Of a DNA stretch of 8,145 bases, positions 7,148 through 8,145 are shown in pieces. The notes beneath the pieces were generated by a model. That model was not told the DNA's origin. It did not search any database and saw only the letters and a list, made by a program, of their open reading frames with translations. The first letter of the stretch is position 1. Every line of letters starts with the position of its first letter. The stretch comes from Planctomycetota bacterium (GTDB lineage: Bacteria > Planctomycetota > Planctomycetia > Pirellulales > UBA1268), in NCBI GenBank assembly GCA_003670825.1, contig QWQL01000024.1, positions 1-8,145 of the forward strand. The letters are read 5' to 3'. Both the position numbers and the translations under genes were made by a program.

Positions 7148-7177
7148 TTGACCATTCCACCCAGGTTTCCGTAGCGT
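7148..7177 (+). promoter_or_regulatory. Possible promoter for tRNA-Cys
   Basis: TTGACC at 7148-7153 is followed after 18 bp by TAGCGT (7172-7177). The -35 matches at five of six positions; the -10 keeps only T1, A2 and T6. Transcription would start near 7184, about 15 nt before the mature tRNA. Position suits it, but the -10 is weak. Confidence 0.35.
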
Positions 7178-7198
7178 AAAGCTCTGATTTGACAACGT

Positions 7199-7270
7199 GG
7201 CTCCGTAGCCAAGTGGCTAAGGCAGCGGATTGCAAATCCGCCATCGTCGGTTCGACTCCGACCGGAGCCT
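7199..7270 (+). tRNA. tRNA-Cys (anticodon GCA)
   Basis: The full cloverleaf can be drawn by hand. The acceptor stem is GGCTCCG (7199-7205) with CGGAGCC (7263-7269), seven pairs. The D stem is GCC/GGC (7208-7210, 7221-7223). The anticodon stem is GCGGA/TCCGC (7225-7229, 7237-7241) around TTGCAAA, with GCA at 7232-7234. A four-base variable loop follows. The T arm is GTCGG, TTCGACT, CCGAC (7246-7262). The discriminator base is U (7270), the expected cysteine identity element. CCA is not encoded and must be added after transcription. A terminator follows 12 nt later, so it appears to be a single-tRNA unit. Confidence 0.98.
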
Positions 7271-7282
7271 CTGTCCGTGAAG

Positions 7283-7326
7283 CCCTCGCGATGTGCCGAC
7301 AACAGCGGCCATCGCGGGGGTTTTTT
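7283..7326 (+). terminator. Rho-independent terminator of tRNA-Cys
   Basis: CCCTCGCGATG (7283-7293) pairs with CATCGCGGGGG (7310-7320) over 11 positions, with one G-U pair, around a 16-nt loop. TTTTTT follows at 7321-7326. It lies directly after the tRNA gene in the same orientation. Confidence 0.9.
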
Positions 7327-7472
7327 CGTTTCCGGATCGCTCGCCGGCTGGTCGCTCGGCTCGGAATCCGGCGCGTCACAGTTTGCCAATCCTGCCACCG
7401 CATGCCGTGTTCTGACGGGGTTCGTGCTGGCGGGGGTGAGCACCGGCAGCAGGGCTTCTCCTACCCCGGCGA
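7327..7472. other. Spacer with no recognisable gene
   Basis: This stretch lies between the tRNA terminator and the decayed minus-strand gene. A minus-strand frame runs through it and on across the antisense of tRNA-Cys, which is characteristic of chance ORFs. I see no motif, RBS or repeat that would support a gene. Confidence 0.5.
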
Positions 7473-7727
7473 TCATCGAACACCCCCGGGCGTCGCGTAG
7501 CACCCGTGGCCGTTCGTGGGGCTGCTGGTCGGCTCGGCGCTCTTCAGTTCGTCGATGAGGTTGCTCGCCCGCCGGATGCCGAGTTCGTCAGCGGTGGTCA
7601 GGCCAAACTTCTCTTGGAGCAGGCCCACGAGGTCGATCTTCCGGCGAGCGGCGATGGCCCTAATGGCTTAGACCTGCGAAGCCGTGGCGGGACGGCGGCT
7701 GGCTCGCGTCGCTCTGGTCGTCGCAGG
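7473..7727 (-). pseudogene. Broken gene fragment with phage-type C-terminal helical domain
   Basis: In one minus-strand frame the translation gives RPATASQV, a TAA stop (7668-7670), then AIRAIAARR, KIDLVGLLQEKFGL, ADELGIRR and ASNLIDELKSA, ending at TGA 7473-7475. From memory this ordered pattern is the small helical tail found at the C-terminus of various phage and plasmid proteins, including single-strand DNA-handling ones (consensus-like xQxxAIxAIA, LLxERFG, ASxLIDxLK). The stop falls where that pattern usually has Lys or Arg, so AAA or AAG to TAA is a natural explanation. Upstream, the same frame closes at TGA 7728-7730, while the neighbouring frame carries the 7660-7899 ORF. One extra base between about 7671 and 7727 would join the two. 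I therefore read it as the damaged 3' end of a gene starting near 7899. No catalytic domain is left, so the parent protein is unknown. Confidence 0.55.
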
Positions 7728-7899
7728 TCAGCCGGGCGATCTGGTCCTGCATAGCCTTCTCGCAGGACGTCTTCTTCTTTCGGGCCTTCAGCGTGCTCGT
7801 GAAAAATGGCTCGCGGCACCCGAAGCCACGACGGCGAATCTCGTGGGAGTCTTCGCCGGTCTTCAGGGCCACGGCGTCGATCAGTTCGAGGTCACTCAT
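7660..7899 (-). CDS. Small hypothetical protein, possibly 5' part of a broken gene
   Basis: This 79-residue ORF starts at an ATG with GGAG ten bases upstream, a fair ribosome binding site. Its first part, MSDLELIDAVALKTGED and HEIRRRGFG, resembles a family of short planctomycete hypotheticals that I remember as continuing GFSLADP; here it continues GCREPFF instead. Next comes a basic stretch (KARKKKTSCEKAM), then QDQIARLTCDDQSDAS, a typical linker-like run. It stops at TAG, 7660-7662, in a frame that seems wrong for its last 10-15 residues, because the adjoining frame there continues into a recognisable domain. It may be a genuine small protein or the 5' piece of the pseudogene that follows. 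There is no signal peptide or membrane segment. Function is not assigned. Confidence 0.42.
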   Translation of the reverse strand: MSDLELIDAVALKTGEDSHEIRRRGFGCREPFFTSTLKARKKKTSCEKAMQDQIARLTCDDQSDASQPPSRHGFAGLSH

Positions 7900-8111
7900 A
7901 CAAAAGCATCTCCATGGAAAAGGGGATAGGGACAGGAAACACGCCCGGCAGCCAGAGGGGCGGGCGGGGATCAAGAAGAAGGCCGCTTGCAGAAGATGGT
8001 CTGGGGCGGCGGGAACGATCACGACCGGGGTTCGACCGGCATCGGGGGCGTATAAAAGGCTGTAGCGTTTACTGTGGGTGAACCACGCATGGCCAGCCGG
8101 GTGCCCGTTGG
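7900..8111. other. Non-coding spacer before the right-edge promoter
   Basis: I find no supported gene here. It contains the RBS of the small minus-strand ORF (GGAG on the minus strand, 7910-7913), an AT-rich TATAAAAGG at 8051-8059 with no well-spaced -35 element, and a short GTGG/CCAC hairpin at 8074-8086. Confidence 0.5.
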
Positions 8112-8140
8112 TTGACTCCCCCCTTTGGGAGCCCTATGAT
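8112..8140 (+). promoter_or_regulatory. Strong sigma70-type promoter reading out of the window
   Basis: TTGACT (8112-8117), a 17-bp spacer and TATGAT (8135-8140) match the consensus at five of six positions in each box with ideal spacing. Transcription would begin about 8147, just past the right edge. The spacer holds an inverted repeat, CTCCC (8116-8120) and GGGAG (8127-8131), that could be an operator. The gene it drives is outside the window. Confidence 0.65.
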
Positions 8141-8145
8141 CGGAC

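Noticed and set aside
5592..7151. 519-codon plus-strand ORF opposite gnd
   Set aside because: It lies antisense to a gene with all 6PGDH motifs. Long antisense frames are expected at this GC content, and its translation has no domain.
7189..7194. Perfect TTGACA just before tRNA-Cys
   Set aside because: It is only four bases from the mature tRNA 5' end, so it cannot be the -35 box of that gene, and no suitable -10 follows inside the tRNA.
7030..7503. 157-codon minus-strand ORF spanning the tRNA
   Set aside because: It reads through the antisense of tRNA-Cys and its terminator, giving a translation of the kind often misannotated near tRNAs. It has no recognisable domain.
8024..8050. GGTTCGACC segment resembling a tRNA T-arm or att copy of the tRNA 3' end
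   Set aside because: Only about seven bases are shared with tRNA-Cys, the stem is only four pairs, and no acceptor or anticodon arm can be drawn.
8031..8056. TTCGAC and TATAAA as a promoter
   Set aside because: The spacer is only 14 bp, too short for a sigma70 promoter.

Overview
This is a GC-rich bacterial chromosomal segment. Its short intergenic gaps, GTG/ATG starts, proline- and glutamine-rich lipoprotein and small accessory ORF suggest a planctomycete (Pirellula-like) genome. That assignment is an inference from gene style and remembered homologues, not from a marker gene.

Layout from left to right. Positions 1-756 (minus) hold the N-terminal 252 codons of a Q/N-rich putative lipoprotein that runs off the left edge. 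Positions 920-2092 (plus) hold queG, the epoxyqueuosine reductase of the tRNA queuosine pathway. Its 3' end overlaps a minus-strand gene by 73 bp. Positions 2020-6911 (minus) hold a four-gene block transcribed in the order gnd, SDR dehydrogenase, zwf, dus. Gnd and zwf are the two dehydrogenases of the oxidative pentose phosphate pathway. The SDR between them is probably a sugar-acid or polyol oxidoreductase. The last gene is a DusB-like tRNA dihydrouridine synthase whose GTG start overlaps the zwf stop by 4 bp. A candidate sigma70-type promoter (6990-7019) precedes gnd. No gene for 6-phosphogluconolactonase is present in the block.

Positions 7199-7270 (plus) hold a complete tRNA-Cys(GCA), with a plausible promoter upstream and a clear rho-independent terminator at 7283-7326. 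From 7327 to the right edge the sequence looks accessory. On the minus strand it has a short ORF (7660-7899) and, just beyond it in another frame, the remains of a phage-type C-terminal helical domain broken by an in-frame TAA and a frameshift. At the extreme right, a near-consensus promoter (TTGACT, 17 bp, TATGAT) points out of the window.

Functionally, the centre supplies NADPH and ribulose 5-phosphate (zwf, gnd) beside two reductive tRNA-modifying enzymes (queG, dus). Dus enzymes commonly use NADPH, so the linkage is reasonable, although it may reflect simple operon packing. I found no CRISPR array, insertion sequence or intact new defence system. The least explained parts are the Q/N-rich lipoprotein and the decayed element beside tRNA-Cys.
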